A stretch of DNA of 64,000 bases from Rathayibacter_A sp036510655 (GTDB taxonomy: Bacteria; Actinomycetota; Actinomycetes; Actinomycetales; Microbacteriaceae). Numbering within the stretch: position 1 is the stretch's first letter; every line of letters begins with the position of its first letter. The stretch spans positions 1 through 64,000 of the forward strand of contig DATCDQ010000077.1 in assembly GCA_036510655.1 (NCBI GenBank), read 5' to 3'. The notes beneath the pieces are model-generated. The model worked only from the letters and a program-made list of their open reading frames with translations. It was not told the DNA's origin and made no database searches. The translations under genes were made by a program, and so were the position numbers. Of the stretch, positions 52,578 through 63,602 are shown piece by piece.

Positions 52578-53057
52578 ATGACTGACTCCACACGCCTGGC
52601 TGTAGGCGACGCCGCACCGGACTTCACCCTGACAGACCAGGACGGGGCATCCGTTTCGCTCCACGACTACTCGGGCGCCAACGTGATCGTGTACTTCTAT
52701 CCTGCGGCGATGACACCGGGTTGCACCAAGGAGGCGTGCGACTTCCGTGACAACTTGAATTCGCTCCGCTCCGCAGGCTTCCAGGTGCTCGGCATCTCCA
52801 AGGACGCGCCCGCGAAGCTGAAGCAGTTCCAGGAGCAGGAGCGGCTGAACTTCCCGCTGCTGTCCGACACTGACCTCGCCGTGCATCAGGCCTACGGCGC
52901 CTATGGCGAGAAAGCGCTGTACGGCAAGGTGATTACGGGCACGCTGCGATCGACCGTTGTCCTCGAACCGAACGGCTCGGTGCGATTGGCACTGTACAAC
53001 GTCAGGGCCACCGGTCACGTCGCGCGACTGCGCAAACTGCTCGGCATCGACGCGTGA
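52578..53057 (+). CDS. bcp: Thioredoxin-dependent peroxiredoxin (BCP/PrxQ)
   Basis: A 159-residue peroxiredoxin reducing hydrogen and organic peroxides with thioredoxin. PAAMTPGCTKEACDFRD carries the peroxidatic Cys49 and resolving Cys54, the five-residue spacing of PrxQ. The canonical Pro-x-x-x-Thr motif before the Cys is present as PAAMTPGC. APDFTLTDQDG opens the thioredoxin fold. ATG 52578 is 31 bases after rsgA and may belong to the same transcript. The nearby sigR-rsrA pair would fit shared thiol-stress physiology, without proof of co-regulation. Confidence 0.92.
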   Translation: MTDSTRLAVGDAAPDFTLTDQDGASVSLHDYSGANVIVYFYPAAMTPGCTKEACDFRDNLNSLRSAGFQVLGISKDAPAKLKQFQEQERLNFPLLSDTDLAVHQAYGAYGEKALYGKVITGTLRSTVVLEPNGSVRLALYNVRATGHVARLRKLLGIDA

Positions 53058-53091
53058 AAGACCTCGTCGGGGTGTAGCGGCTGCGTGCGCG

Positions 53092-53571
53092 TTAGTCCGA
53101 AGCGTCTCCCTGGCTATCAGTCTCGGCAGCGCTCTGAGCGTCGCGGCGCGTCACCCGAGTGACGGGCGGCGACACCACCAGTGCCACACAGACCAGTGCC
53201 GGCATCAGCAGAGCCCAGCCCAGTGCCGGCTCGGCATACAGGCCTTGAAAGCATCCGAGCGCGACCGCCGCCTGCACCAGCTGCCAACTGATGGCCGCAC
53301 CGCGCATCCAGGATCTTCCCCGGGCGGCGCCGATGCCGGCCAATAACACCCACAGGGCGCCGATGACAGCCAACACCACGATGGCCACGCCACCGGCAAT
53401 GGAGTCCGGCTTTGCGCTCACCAACTGCAGCAGAAGCCACCCGACAACCACGATCATCAGGGCTGCTTCTGCGAACAACAACACGGCCAGCAGGATCAGA
53501 AGAACGGGGCTGCGCTCAGCGTGTTCAGGGGCTGCCACAATATCACGCTCGTGTTTCCGGCTCGTGTTCAC
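53092..53571 (-). CDS. Integral membrane protein, four helices, function unknown
   Basis: A 159-residue protein with four hydrophobic segments (about 23-48, 58-82, 92-108 and 118-135) and charged ends (RKHERD at the N-terminus, an acidic Asp/Ser tail). No catalytic or binding motif is visible. GTG 53569-53571 is used as start; an AT-rich promoter-like region lies ahead of it, shared with the divergent whiB1 leader. It converges on the bcp gene. Homologues of similar layout occur widely in Microbacteriaceae, but their function is not known to me. Confidence 0.65.
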   Translation of the reverse strand: MNTSRKHERDIVAAPEHAERSPVLLILLAVLLFAEAALMIVVVGWLLLQLVSAKPDSIAGGVAIVVLAVIGALWVLLAGIGAARGRSWMRGAAISWQLVQAAVALGCFQGLYAEPALGWALLMPALVCVALVVSPPVTRVTRRDAQSAAETDSQGDASD

Positions 53572-53769
53572 AGGGTTATCCCATACAAAACTATTGATAT
53601 TGGCACTACCAGTATGGGACCATGTTTGAGGTCGAGTTGACGCTCACAGGGTCGTGGGCAGGTTTCAAGCGAAGAAAACCGAAGCCTACGAAGATCATCC
53701 ATCCTGCAACTCGAGACTTACCCGCATTCTTGGTCATTCGACCATGCCTGGCAACAAAGGAGCACCCCC

Positions 53770-54018
53770 ATGGACTGGCGCGATAAGGCTGCCTGCCTCA
53801 CCGCTGACCCCGAGCTATTCTTCCCCGTAGGGAACACCGGACCGGCCGTCGATCAGATCGACAAGGCCAAGGCCGTGTGTGCCCGATGCCCGGTCACTGA
53901 AATCTGCCTCCAGTACGCACTGGAGACCGGTCAGGACTCCGGCGTGTGGGGCGGCCTGTCCGAAGACGAGCGTCGCGCTCTCAAGCGCCGTGCTGCTCGC
54001 GCCCGCCGCGCCTCCTAA
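53770..54018 (+). CDS. whiB1: WhiB1-type iron-sulfur transcription factor
   Basis: An 82-residue Wbl protein. Four cysteines at 9, 37, 40 and 46 (C-x27-C-x2-C-x5-C) bind a [4Fe-4S] cluster. DPELFFPVGNTGPA, GVWGGLSEDERRALKRR and a basic tail match WhiB1 closely. In mycobacteria WhiB1 binds the housekeeping sigma factor, is essential and responds to nitric oxide. The convergent neighbour is a PdtaS kinase, the same pairing as in Mycobacterium tuberculosis. AAAGGAG precedes ATG 53770, after a long (about 198 bp) upstream region that includes the promoter. Confidence 0.93.
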   Translation: MDWRDKAACLTADPELFFPVGNTGPAVDQIDKAKAVCARCPVTEICLQYALETGQDSGVWGGLSEDERRALKRRAARARRAS

Positions 54019-54056
54019 CCAGTCTGCCCGCGCACCCCTGTAGCGAGGCCCGGCCG

Positions 54057-54142
54057 TTTCAAAACGACGGAGAAATCCGGCGACACGCCTGTGACTGCTG
54101 CGCCGGCACGGCGCGGTCACAAAAATGTCCGTTGTTTTGAAA
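54057..54142. terminator. Compound hairpin between convergent whiB1 and pdtaS
   Basis: Outer arms TTTCAAAAC (54057-54065) and GTTTTGAAA (54134-54142) flank an inner GC-rich stem (GTGAC...GCGCCG / CGGCGC..GTCAC, 54091-54120). Together they form a large foldback in the 129-bp gap between the two converging genes, well placed to end transcription from both sides. Confidence 0.5.
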
Positions 54143-54147
54143 AGGCA

Positions 54148-55647
54148 CTAAACCGGCGGTGCCGTCAGATAGCGCAGCGGCACCTCGATCGTTACTTCGG
54201 TACCCTGGCCCATCATCGTGTGCCAGTCGATGGTGCCGCTGAGTTCGCCCTGAATGAGCGTGCGCACGATCTGCGTGCCAAGACCCGCTCCGACTTTGCC
54301 CTCCGGCAGGCCGGAGCCGTTATCGACGACCTTGACCGTCAGCGAGTCTTCCGAACGGTCAGAGATGATCTCGACGCGGCCCTCGCGCCCGGCGAGGCCG
54401 TGCTCGACCGCGTTCGTGACGAGTTCGGTCAGTGCAAGCGCGAGCGGTGTGGCGTACTCGCTCGGCAGCACGCCGAAGCTGCCCGACGAAACCGGATGGA
54501 CAGTCGTGTTGTGGCTGGATGCCACCTCGGCGATCAGCTTGAGCACTCGGTCGAAAACGGTGTCGAAGTCCACACTCTGCGAGAGACCCTCCGACAGCGT
54601 GTCGTGGACCACCGCGATGGCGGAGACCCGACGCATCGCCTGCGCAAGCGCCTCGCGGGCCTCGTCCGAGTGCGTACGCCGCGCTTGGATGCGCAACAGT
54701 GACGCGACGGTCTGCAGGTTGTTCTTGACGCGGTGGTGGATCTCACGGATCGTCGCATCCTTCGTGATCAGTTCGCGTTCCTGATGCCGCAGCTCCGTGA
54801 CATCCCTGCTGAGAACGATCGCGCCGATCCGTTCTCCGTGACTGCGCAACGGAATCGCCCGCAGCGACACCGTCACCCCACGCGCCTCAATATCCGTGCG
54901 CCACGGTGCCCGGCCCGTGACGACCAGCGGCAGCGACTCGTCTACGGTGATCTGCCCACTAAGCAGGCTTGTCGTCACCTCGGCCAGCGATTCGCCCTCG
55001 AGTTCGTCGGGGAACCCCATGCGGTTGAAGGCGGACAGTGCGTTCGGACTGGCGAACGTTGTCACGCCGTCGACGTCGAGGCGGATCAGACCATCGGATG
55101 CGCGCGGCGCCCCCCGGCGCGGCCCCGTCGGCGCGCCCAGATCCGGAAAGTCACCGGTTGCGATCATGCCGAACAGATCGTTGGCGCAGCGGTTGAAGGT
55201 GAGTTCCTGGCGGCTCGGCGTGCGCGCCTCGCTCAGATTGCTGTGACGGGTGATGACGGCGATCGGCGCAGCCGTGGTCTCCGGGCTGCGCGAGGACAAT
55301 CGTCGAACGACCGGGATGGCCAGCACCCGCGTGGGCATCTCCTCATACCAGTCGGGGATCGAGGAGTCGACCAGCAGGCTGGTCTCGAATGCTTCGGTGA
55401 CCTGGGCGCGCCATTCCGGCCGAATCGACTGCCCGACGAAGTCTCGATAGAACAGGGTGGCGGCGCTGGAAGGCCTGGAGTGCGACACCGCAGCGAAGTC
55501 GTTGTCTTGGGTCGGCACCCACAGCACGATGTCGGCGAACGCGAGGTCGGCGAGCAACTGGCAATCGCCGACGAGCTTGTGCAGCCAGTCGACATCCGCC
55601 TGAGTGGATCGGCCGTGGGCGATAACCAATTCGTTGAGCGTTGACAC
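54148..55647 (-). CDS. pdtaS: Sensor histidine kinase of the PdtaS type (HisKA_2)
   Basis: A 499-residue soluble kinase. An N-terminal GAF domain (about 5-155), a PAS domain (about 190-290) and HisKA_2 with IREIHHRVKNNLQTVASLLRIQ, whose first HH supplies the phosphoacceptor, are followed by an ATPase domain (LALTELVTNAVEHGLAG, VVDNGSGLPEGKVGAGLGTQIV). PdtaS phosphorylates the ANTAR-type antiterminator PdtaR; no pdtaR is in this window. GTG 55645-55647 has GAGGGG just upstream. Convergence with whiB1 repeats the mycobacterial gene order. Confidence 0.9.
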   Translation of the reverse strand: MSTLNELVIAHGRSTQADVDWLHKLVGDCQLLADLAFADIVLWVPTQDNDFAAVSHSRPSSAATLFYRDFVGQSIRPEWRAQVTEAFETSLLVDSSIPDWYEEMPTRVLAIPVVRRLSSRSPETTAAPIAVITRHSNLSEARTPSRQELTFNRCANDLFGMIATGDFPDLGAPTGPRRGAPRASDGLIRLDVDGVTTFASPNALSAFNRMGFPDELEGESLAEVTTSLLSGQITVDESLPLVVTGRAPWRTDIEARGVTVSLRAIPLRSHGERIGAIVLSRDVTELRHQERELITKDATIREIHHRVKNNLQTVASLLRIQARRTHSDEAREALAQAMRRVSAIAVVHDTLSEGLSQSVDFDTVFDRVLKLIAEVASSHNTTVHPVSSGSFGVLPSEYATPLALALTELVTNAVEHGLAGREGRVEIISDRSEDSLTVKVVDNGSGLPEGKVGAGLGTQIVRTLIQGELSGTIDWHTMMGQGTEVTIEVPLRYLTAPPV

Positions 55648-55657
55648 GCCCCTCAGT

Positions 55658-56920
55658 CTAGGTTGTGACGCTCTGCGCGCCCTTGCGCCGCGACATTCGC
55701 GCTCGCGCGGAGCGGCGCGTCTGCGCCACGGCTTCGGCGGGCAGCAACTCGGATTCGATCAGGCGGTTGAGCGCGGCGCGCACCGGTGATTTCGGTGCCG
55801 CATCACGCAAGGTGCGACCGGTGAGCACCGCTGCGTCAAGGCCGAGCCTGTCCTCGGGTAGCAGCGCGGCCGCTTCGAGACCGGCAAAGCGCCCCAGAGT
55901 CGAGGCCACCTGCCCCCGCGGATTCAATCCGACGGCGCTCGCCCTCACCCGATTCATGACGATGCTGATCCGTGTGTCCGGCACCACTTCGATCAGGTCG
56001 ACGTGGCTACGGAGAAAACGCGCAAGACCGACCGGGTCGGCAAGCCCCACAGCCACCACCCGATCGGCTGCACGCAGGGCAGCAAGCGTTGCGGCATTCC
56101 GGCGTGGAGCGAACAGGTCGCTCGAGATCTCTTCGTCGCTCTCCAAGCTGAATCCGGTATCGACCACCACGTAGTCGACCCACTGTACGCACGCGGCGAT
56201 CGTGGTGGCGACCCGCTCCGCCGACAGTTCGCTCCAACGTGAAGGCCGACCGATTCCGGTCAACACCCAGAATGCGCCCTGCGGCGAGTTGTAGCGGCTC
56301 GCGATGCGCTCCAGTTCCTGCCGCGTCAAACTGTCTGTACCCGCCAACCTGCAGGCCGCAGCGAAACCGGGGGCTTCATCGAGCATGCCGAGAGCCGGGG
56401 CAATCGTGCCACCGTAGCTGTCGGCATCCGCCAGCACCACCGTGTGCCCGTGCGCAGCGATCTCAGCGGCGAGATTGATGGCAAGCGTCGTTCTGCCCGG
56501 CGCGCCGGCCGGCCCCCATACCGCGATCGTGGTGCCCGCCGCCCGCGGCCTGGTCTGTGGTGAACCGACTCGAAGCGGCAGTTCGGCGCGCACCTGCATG
56601 AATCGTTCGATTTCCACGAACGGAGCGTTTTCCTCGACCACCTCAAACAGGCCCAGAGTGGCCGCGTGCCTGCGTTCAAGTTCGCCGGAGGTCAGCGCGA
56701 CCAGTCGAACGCCGTGTTCATCACACGCTGCCAATACCTGCTCGGTGAGCCGACGACGGGATGCCGAGACGAGGGCGACGTCCGCCTCGCCGGTCACCAC
56801 GGCATCCGTCAGCTCTCCAGCGCTCTGCACGCGCGCCACCACAGTGTGACCGGCCGCAAGCAAGTCGGGTATGAGACGATCTTCGACAGCCGCGTCCAGC
56901 GCCAGAACGAGCGCGCTCAC
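55658..56920 (-). CDS. CpaE/MinD-like ATPase-fold protein with altered Walker A
   Basis: 420 residues. The N-terminal about 120 residues resemble the pseudo-receiver domain of CpaE. The ATPase-like domain begins TTIAVWGPAGAPGRTTLAINLA, then VVLADADSYGG and YVVVDTGFSLE. MinD-type proteins have KGGxGKT; here the first lysine is Pro and the second is Arg, so nucleotide hydrolysis may be lost. CpaE proteins localise pili or division machinery. The GTG start overlaps the SAF-domain gene upstream by four bases. A basic C-terminal tail (RRSARARMSRRKG) may bind membrane or nucleic acid. Confidence 0.75.
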   Translation of the reverse strand: MSALVLALDAAVEDRLIPDLLAAGHTVVARVQSAGELTDAVVTGEADVALVSASRRRLTEQVLAACDEHGVRLVALTSGELERRHAATLGLFEVVEENAPFVEIERFMQVRAELPLRVGSPQTRPRAAGTTIAVWGPAGAPGRTTLAINLAAEIAAHGHTVVLADADSYGGTIAPALGMLDEAPGFAAACRLAGTDSLTRQELERIASRYNSPQGAFWVLTGIGRPSRWSELSAERVATTIAACVQWVDYVVVDTGFSLESDEEISSDLFAPRRNAATLAALRAADRVVAVGLADPVGLARFLRSHVDLIEVVPDTRISIVMNRVRASAVGLNPRGQVASTLGRFAGLEAAALLPEDRLGLDAAVLTGRTLRDAAPKSPVRAALNRLIESELLPAEAVAQTRRSARARMSRRKGAQSVTT

Positions 56921-57561
56921 CGGTCGGCCCCGCTGGACGCCGTCGCCGGAACGAGCGAGATCACATCATTGTTCGCGATTGCCTGCAGGAGCGCCGCAAC
57001 AGAGCCTGCAGGAACCCGCACTTCAACTGATCGCCCATCGCGCCCGGTCACCAGCCCGTCGCTCTGGATCACACGCACCACGGTCGCAGCGCCGACCAAA
57101 ACGGTCGGTGGCGCGTATTCGGCGTGGTCCTTGGCTGCTGCGGACCACACGTCGACGCTCGAGCCCGGGCCGACGGATGCCGCCAGGTCACCCTGCGCAC
57201 GCAACACGACGCTCGTCTGCGATCCGCTGTCCTCGTCAGTGATCGCCGACACCGGCACGAGCTCACCTGCGGCGAGGCTGCGCGTGAGAACGGCTCCCCG
57301 CTCCGACAGGTCGGCTCGTGTCAGATACAGCTGCTCGGCGGCACCGAGCCGAACCTGCGTGACGACGAAATCCGTGGCGTGCACGCGGTCGCCCGCCACC
57401 AGCGGTCCGCGCGCGGTGTACACGTCCGTGCTGCGATCGACTGCGGCGATGATCGCGCACACGCCGACAACAGAGGCTACGACCAGCAGCAATCCGATCG
57501 TGAATCGCGGGTCGAACCAGAACGGTCGACGCGTGCGGCTCTGCTGTGCTGGTGTCGTCAT
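56917..57561 (-). CDS. SAF-domain membrane protein (CpaB/RcpC-like)
   Basis: A 214-residue protein with one N-terminal membrane helix (about 20-42) and an external SAF domain (PLVAGDRVHATDFVV, SERGAVLTRSLAAGELV) followed by a beta-rich extension. SAF domains bind carbohydrates and occur in CpaB-type pilus assembly proteins; the CpaE-like gene coupled to it by GTGA overlap makes that comparison natural. However, no pilin, secretion ATPase or prepilin peptidase gene is nearby, so the pair may have been adapted to another envelope role. Confidence 0.7.
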   Translation of the reverse strand: MTTPAQQSRTRRPFWFDPRFTIGLLLVVASVVGVCAIIAAVDRSTDVYTARGPLVAGDRVHATDFVVTQVRLGAAEQLYLTRADLSERGAVLTRSLAAGELVPVSAITDEDSGSQTSVVLRAQGDLAASVGPGSSVDVWSAAAKDHAEYAPPTVLVGAATVVRVIQSDGLVTGRDGRSVEVRVPAGSVAALLQAIANNDVISLVPATASSGADR

Positions 57562-57646
57562 CGTGGCTCCTCACGTGTGGCTCTCGGACAAGCCCGCTGT
57601 GTGGGCCCACTCCTATGGTGCCGAATCTGAAGAAGCCGTGGGAAAG

Positions 57647-57655
57647 TTATCCACA
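57647..57655 (+). promoter_or_regulatory. Perfect DnaA box
   Basis: TTATCCACA, the canonical DnaA-binding nonamer, lies 39 bases before the ATG of the HTH gene. A second perfect copy is at 58658-58666, also intergenic and in the same orientation. DnaA could regulate the adjacent genes. One box here cannot be a replication origin. Confidence 0.6.
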
Positions 57656-57694
57656 GGTCCGTTGCGGGCGGGTGCCACAGGCGATAATCAAGTC

Positions 57695-57979
57695 ATGAGC
57701 GCTGACAACTCCGATGCCGTCGGCCGCTTCCTGACGGTCGCAGACACGGCAGAGATCCTCAACGTCGAAGCGGCGGACGTAATGGCACTGGTTCGCTCCA
57801 ACGAGCTCCCTGCGATTCGCGTCGGTACGACCGGGCAGTGGCGGATCGAACGCTCTGTACTCGAGACCTACATCGACGCCATGTACGAGGAGGCCCGCCG
57901 CCGATCGCTGTGGGAACAGTCCGATTTCGCGAACATCCCCGAGCTGTCCGGCGGTCGGATCATCCGACCGCAGCGCTGA
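57695..57979 (+). CDS. Small helix-turn-helix protein, excisionase/MerR-like (BldC-type fold)
   Basis: A 94-residue DNA-binding protein. FLTVADTAEILNVEAADVMALVRSNELPAIRVGTTGQWRIERSVLETYID (a span of residues about 12-61) is the winged helix-turn-helix used by excisionases and BldC. The remainder is a helical tail with EQSDFANIPELSGGRIIRP. In actinobacteria such stand-alone proteins act in development or housekeeping rather than phage excision; no integrase is nearby. ATG 57695 follows a region with a DnaA box and promoter-like sequence. Function is unknown. Confidence 0.8.
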   Translation: MSADNSDAVGRFLTVADTAEILNVEAADVMALVRSNELPAIRVGTTGQWRIERSVLETYIDAMYEEARRRSLWEQSDFANIPELSGGRIIRPQR

Positions 57980-58021
57980 CTCCTGGGCTGCGCTGACTGC
58001 GGCGGAGCACGCGGCCGCCTG

Positions 58022-58618
58022 TCAGAGCCGAACGAACACGATCCGCTCAAGCGGAATCATCCGGATGTCTGTCACATTGCTCGCATGTCGGGTGCTGCCG
58101 CGCTCGTGCACGGCAAGATCGAGATGATCGCGCCCGACGCGATCGATTGTTCCGTGCACGGACCCCGCCGCGGTGACGAGTTCCAGATTCTTGCGGCGTC
58201 GGCACAGGTCCCGGAGGACGAATGGCAGCCCGATCCGATCGACGAGTCGGCCCTCACGACCGGTTGCCACCGATTCGAGGCTGGTGCGCAACTGCGACGC
58301 GGTCAGGGAGACCGAGGCGATGGCGTTCAGCGGCAGCACACACTGCGCACGCGGCGTGGAATCGACCAGATCGGCGGCGAGCCAATCCTTGCCGAACGTT
58401 GTCGGCTGCAGCACGAGTGTTGCCTGTGTGACCAGTTGGATGCGCAGGTTCACGCTGGTCGGCCGCCCGTTCACCGTGCTCATCGACAGGATACGGTCAC
58501 GCAGCGACAGCCGGCCGAGGCGCAATCGCTCCTCCTCCGCGAGCAGATCGAGTTGTTCGGCGTCTCGCTCCTGTTCAAGTTGGCCCTCGAGATCGTCGAA
58601 GAGGTTGTCCCAGCGCAT
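58022..58618 (-). CDS. Conserved-looking actinobacterial hypothetical protein
   Basis: A 198-residue soluble protein with a charged coiled N-terminus (WDNLFDDLEGQLEQERDAEQLDLLAEEERLRLGRLSLRDRI, residues 3-43) and a beta-rich C-terminal half (VNLRIQLVTQATLVLQ, GTIDRVGRDHLDLAVHERG, MIPLERIVFVRL) that reads like an SH3/Sm-type small barrel. Its neighbours (HTH protein, Rv3235-like protein, secA) form a block recurring in actinobacteria, which suggests a conserved housekeeping role. No family name can be given. ATG 58616-58618 is the natural start. Confidence 0.7.
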   Translation of the reverse strand: MRWDNLFDDLEGQLEQERDAEQLDLLAEEERLRLGRLSLRDRILSMSTVNGRPTSVNLRIQLVTQATLVLQPTTFGKDWLAADLVDSTPRAQCVLPLNAIASVSLTASQLRTSLESVATGREGRLVDRIGLPFVLRDLCRRRKNLELVTAAGSVHGTIDRVGRDHLDLAVHERGSTRHASNVTDIRMIPLERIVFVRL

Positions 58619-58657
58619 GAAGAGACCGTAGCGGGTCCTCGCACACGCGCGCAGATC

Positions 58658-58666
58658 TTATCCACA
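58658..58666 (+). promoter_or_regulatory. Perfect DnaA box, second copy
   Basis: TTATCCACA, identical to 57647-57655 and about 1 kb away. It lies in the intergenic region between the hypothetical gene (start 58618, reverse) and the Rv3235-like gene (58805, forward), where DnaA could influence both divergent promoters. Confidence 0.6.
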
Positions 58667-58804
58667 GGGCACGAACGCAGTGGACAGTTCGTGCGCACGG
58701 CTGCTTGAGTGGCTTTCCAAGCACACTCCCCCCGCTCGGGGGGCATGGAGGCGTTGGTCGCTCGTGCGATGAAGCAGTCCGCTCCGATCACACGGGAGAG
58801 TCAG

Positions 58805-59278
58805 ATGAGCAATACAAGCACGGGGTTCGCGGTCGCATTGGACGAGCCGGCGGATGCCCCGAGCACATCACCGCTGGCCAACATGGAGCCGGCGGAGGCG
58901 GACGAGTATTTCGGCGTCCAGTCCACCCGGGCAGCGCACCTGCCCGACCCCGAACCTTTGCTTGTCAACCTCACTCGATCTGTGCTTGAAGTGCTCGCGG
59001 GTGCCCGTGAGTTGGACCAGCTCATCCGTTGGGTGACTCAGGAGGTCTACGAGACACTCCTCAAACGAGTGGTACTTGCCGCTCGTGCACGTGCCGCGAC
59101 GGGTCGCGCTGTGCACCGTCCGCGCCTGACCGTGCTGCGCACTGTTGTCTCCGAACCGGTCGACGGCGTCGTCGAAGCGGTCGTCATCGTGCAGACGCCG
59201 GTGCGCGTGCGTTCCATCGCCATCCGGTTGGAGGGCTTGGACAGCCGCTGGCGGGCCAGCGCGATCAGCGTGTTGTGA
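58805..59278 (+). CDS. Rv3235-family protein
   Basis: A 157-residue protein of the Rv3235 family, small actinobacterial proteins usually encoded next to secA. After a low-complexity N-terminus (about 1-45) the conserved region reads LLVNLTRSVLEVLAGARELDQLIRWVTQEVYETLLKRVVLAARARA (a span of residues 52-97) and ends in a beta strand pair with RVRSIAIRLEG and DSRWRASAISV. The shape suggests a helical platform plus small sheet; the role is unknown, possibly linked to secretion by location. ATG 58805 follows GGGAGAG. It overlaps the convergent membrane gene by 14 bases. Confidence 0.78.
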   Translation: MSNTSTGFAVALDEPADAPSTSPLANMEPAEADEYFGVQSTRAAHLPDPEPLLVNLTRSVLEVLAGARELDQLIRWVTQEVYETLLKRVVLAARARAATGRAVHRPRLTVLRTVVSEPVDGVVEAVVIVQTPVRVRSIAIRLEGLDSRWRASAISVL

Positions 59279-59600
59279 CGCCGGACCGGTCGTCATCCGC
59301 AATTGCGGCGGCGGGTTTCTTGGCATCAGCGGTGATCCGGCTACCGAGCGCGAGGAACAGCAACACGAGGGCGATCGAGAGCAAAATGTGCCCCATCCCG
59401 GCGATTCCAGCGATTGCTGTCATGCACGTGCCGGAGTCCTGACCGAGTACGGTGAGGCTTCCGTGCACGACCATCATCGCAACCGTGACGATCAGGCCCG
59501 CGTTGTAGACCCAGAAAAACCAGGAGAAAAGCGGACTCTGCGACAGTCTGAACACTTTCTCCAGCAGCAGTACGAGCAGTAGAACGATTAACCCGAGCAC
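59265..59600 (-). CDS. Small three-helix membrane protein
   Basis: A 111-residue protein with three hydrophobic helices (about 1-13, 22-50 and 66-90) and a polar Asp/Arg tail. The first helix starts at the GTG 59598-59600, directly after a charged short reading; in-frame upstream sequence carries a stop 24 bases away. No motif suggests a function. Its 3' end overlaps the Rv3235-like gene on the opposite strand, and it sits between that gene and secA. Confidence 0.55.
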   Translation of the reverse strand: MLGLIVLLLVLLLEKVFRLSQSPLFSWFFWVYNAGLIVTVAMMVVHGSLTVLGQDSGTCMTAIAGIAGMGHILLSIALVLLFLALGSRITADAKKPAAAIADDDRSGVTTR

Positions 59601-59682
59601 GAGCAGATGCGAACGTAACCAGCCTCACAGAAGCGAGACGATCGCGCATCGTTCGAAAGTTCGAACAACTGCCGGTACGGCG

Positions 59683-62511
<2,829 letters not shown>

Positions 62512-62648
62512 GGATGCACTCCACTATTCACTCGGACGCCGTCTGGCGCCTCACGCCCGGTCGGACGCGCGAGCACCGACCGCAGCCGGCAACTATAGCA
62601 ATAGTACTGGTGTGTGGCCCTTGTGTCGGAGGCGATGAACCCGTCGTC

Positions 62649-62761
62649 GGTCGAGTAGCGCGGTGGAGCTTGGAGGATCGCGAAGCGATTCGCGACCCCA
62701 GCGCCGAACGAGCCTGCGAGTGAGGGTTGGCATGAGCGCAGCGAATACACGTATCGAGACC
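62649..62761. repeat. Dispersed intergenic element, copy B
   Basis: About 113 bp between secA and hpf sharing blocks and order with copy A at 37876-37978: GGTCGAGTAG, CGCGGTGGAGCT, GATCGCGAAGCGAT, CGAGCCTGCGAG, GAGGGTTGG and GTATCGAGACC. It is about ten bases longer near the 3' end. It ends in GGTC/GACC and holds the GATCGC-GAA-GCGAT palindrome. No gene lies in the 267-bp gap. Confidence 0.8.
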
Positions 62762-62778
62762 GCGGCCCACTCCCCGAC

Positions 62779-63480
62779 CTATCGGGCGAGCTTGCGGCTC
62801 GCCGTCGCCACCTCCTGCAGTTCGTCTGCCTCGTCGTCGAGGGCGATGACGCCGTAGTCCCAGCCTTTGCGCCGATACACGACGCTCGGCCGCGCGGACT
62901 CCTGGTCGATGAACAGGTAGAAGTCGTGCCCGACGAGTTCCATGTAGTAGAGCGCGTCGTCAACGGTCATGGGCACGGACGCGAACACCTTTTTGCGGAT
63001 CACGACGGGACTGTAGTCGTCACTCTCCTCGACCGCCTCGACAATCGACTCCTGCACCGGAACGGCGCCTGTACGAACCTGCTCGAGCACCGCAACGGGC
63101 GCCGGCGTGATGTGCACAGCGGAGAATCCCCCGGTGGATGCCTCGCGCAGCGAGGTTGGCCGATGCTGCCCGTGATGCACCTTTCTTCGATCCTTCGCTC
63201 GACGCACTCGCTCCAGCAGTCGCCCGAGTGCGACGTCGAACGCCGCATACTTGTCGGTGCCCGTCGCCTCGGCGCGCACAACCGGACCCGGCCCGAACAA
63301 GGTCAGCTCCACCCGGTCCTCGCCGTTCTGACCGGTCGATTTCTCGTTGTGGCGACTCACCTTGATCTCGAGAGCTAGGGCACGATCTGCCAGATGAGAG
63401 ACCTTTTCAGCCTTCTCGTTCGCGTAATCGCGAAAGCGATCGGTGATCCCCAGGTTGCGTCCGATGATGTTGATTTCCAT
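62779..63480 (-). CDS. hpf: Ribosome hibernation promoting factor, long form
   Basis: A 233-residue two-domain factor that dimerises 70S ribosomes in stationary phase. The N-terminal S30AE domain (about 1-105) starts MEINIIGRNLGITDRFRDYANEKAEKV (a span) and ends in YAAFDVALGRLLERVRRAKDRR; the C-terminal domain (about 170-225) has VFASVPMTVDDALYYMELVGHDFYLFIDQESARPSVVYRRKGWDYGVI (a span) typical of the long form. A flexible His/Pro/Val linker joins them. ATG 63478-63480 follows GAGGACGTC. It is upstream of secA in the same direction. Confidence 0.93.
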   Translation of the reverse strand: MEINIIGRNLGITDRFRDYANEKAEKVSHLADRALALEIKVSRHNEKSTGQNGEDRVELTLFGPGPVVRAEATGTDKYAAFDVALGRLLERVRRAKDRRKVHHGQHRPTSLREASTGGFSAVHITPAPVAVLEQVRTGAVPVQESIVEAVEESDDYSPVVIRKKVFASVPMTVDDALYYMELVGHDFYLFIDQESARPSVVYRRKGWDYGVIALDDEADELQEVATASRKLAR

Positions 63481-63602
63481 GACGTCCTCCCAGATCCGAC
63501 GTGAGACCCGCCCGGCCGATCAGGGCGAATCACGCCTTTTCACCAACCGTAGTGCCGCGGTCCGGATAAGTCATCAGGTAAGGCTGTGTGTTCAGCGCAC
63601 GC

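Noticed and set aside
57695..57979. Phage excisionase
   Set aside because: The fold fits, but no integrase or phage gene is near and the surrounding block is housekeeping.
57647..58666. Replication origin because of two DnaA boxes
   Set aside because: Only two boxes 1 kb apart, no AT-rich unwinding region and no dnaA or dnaN nearby.
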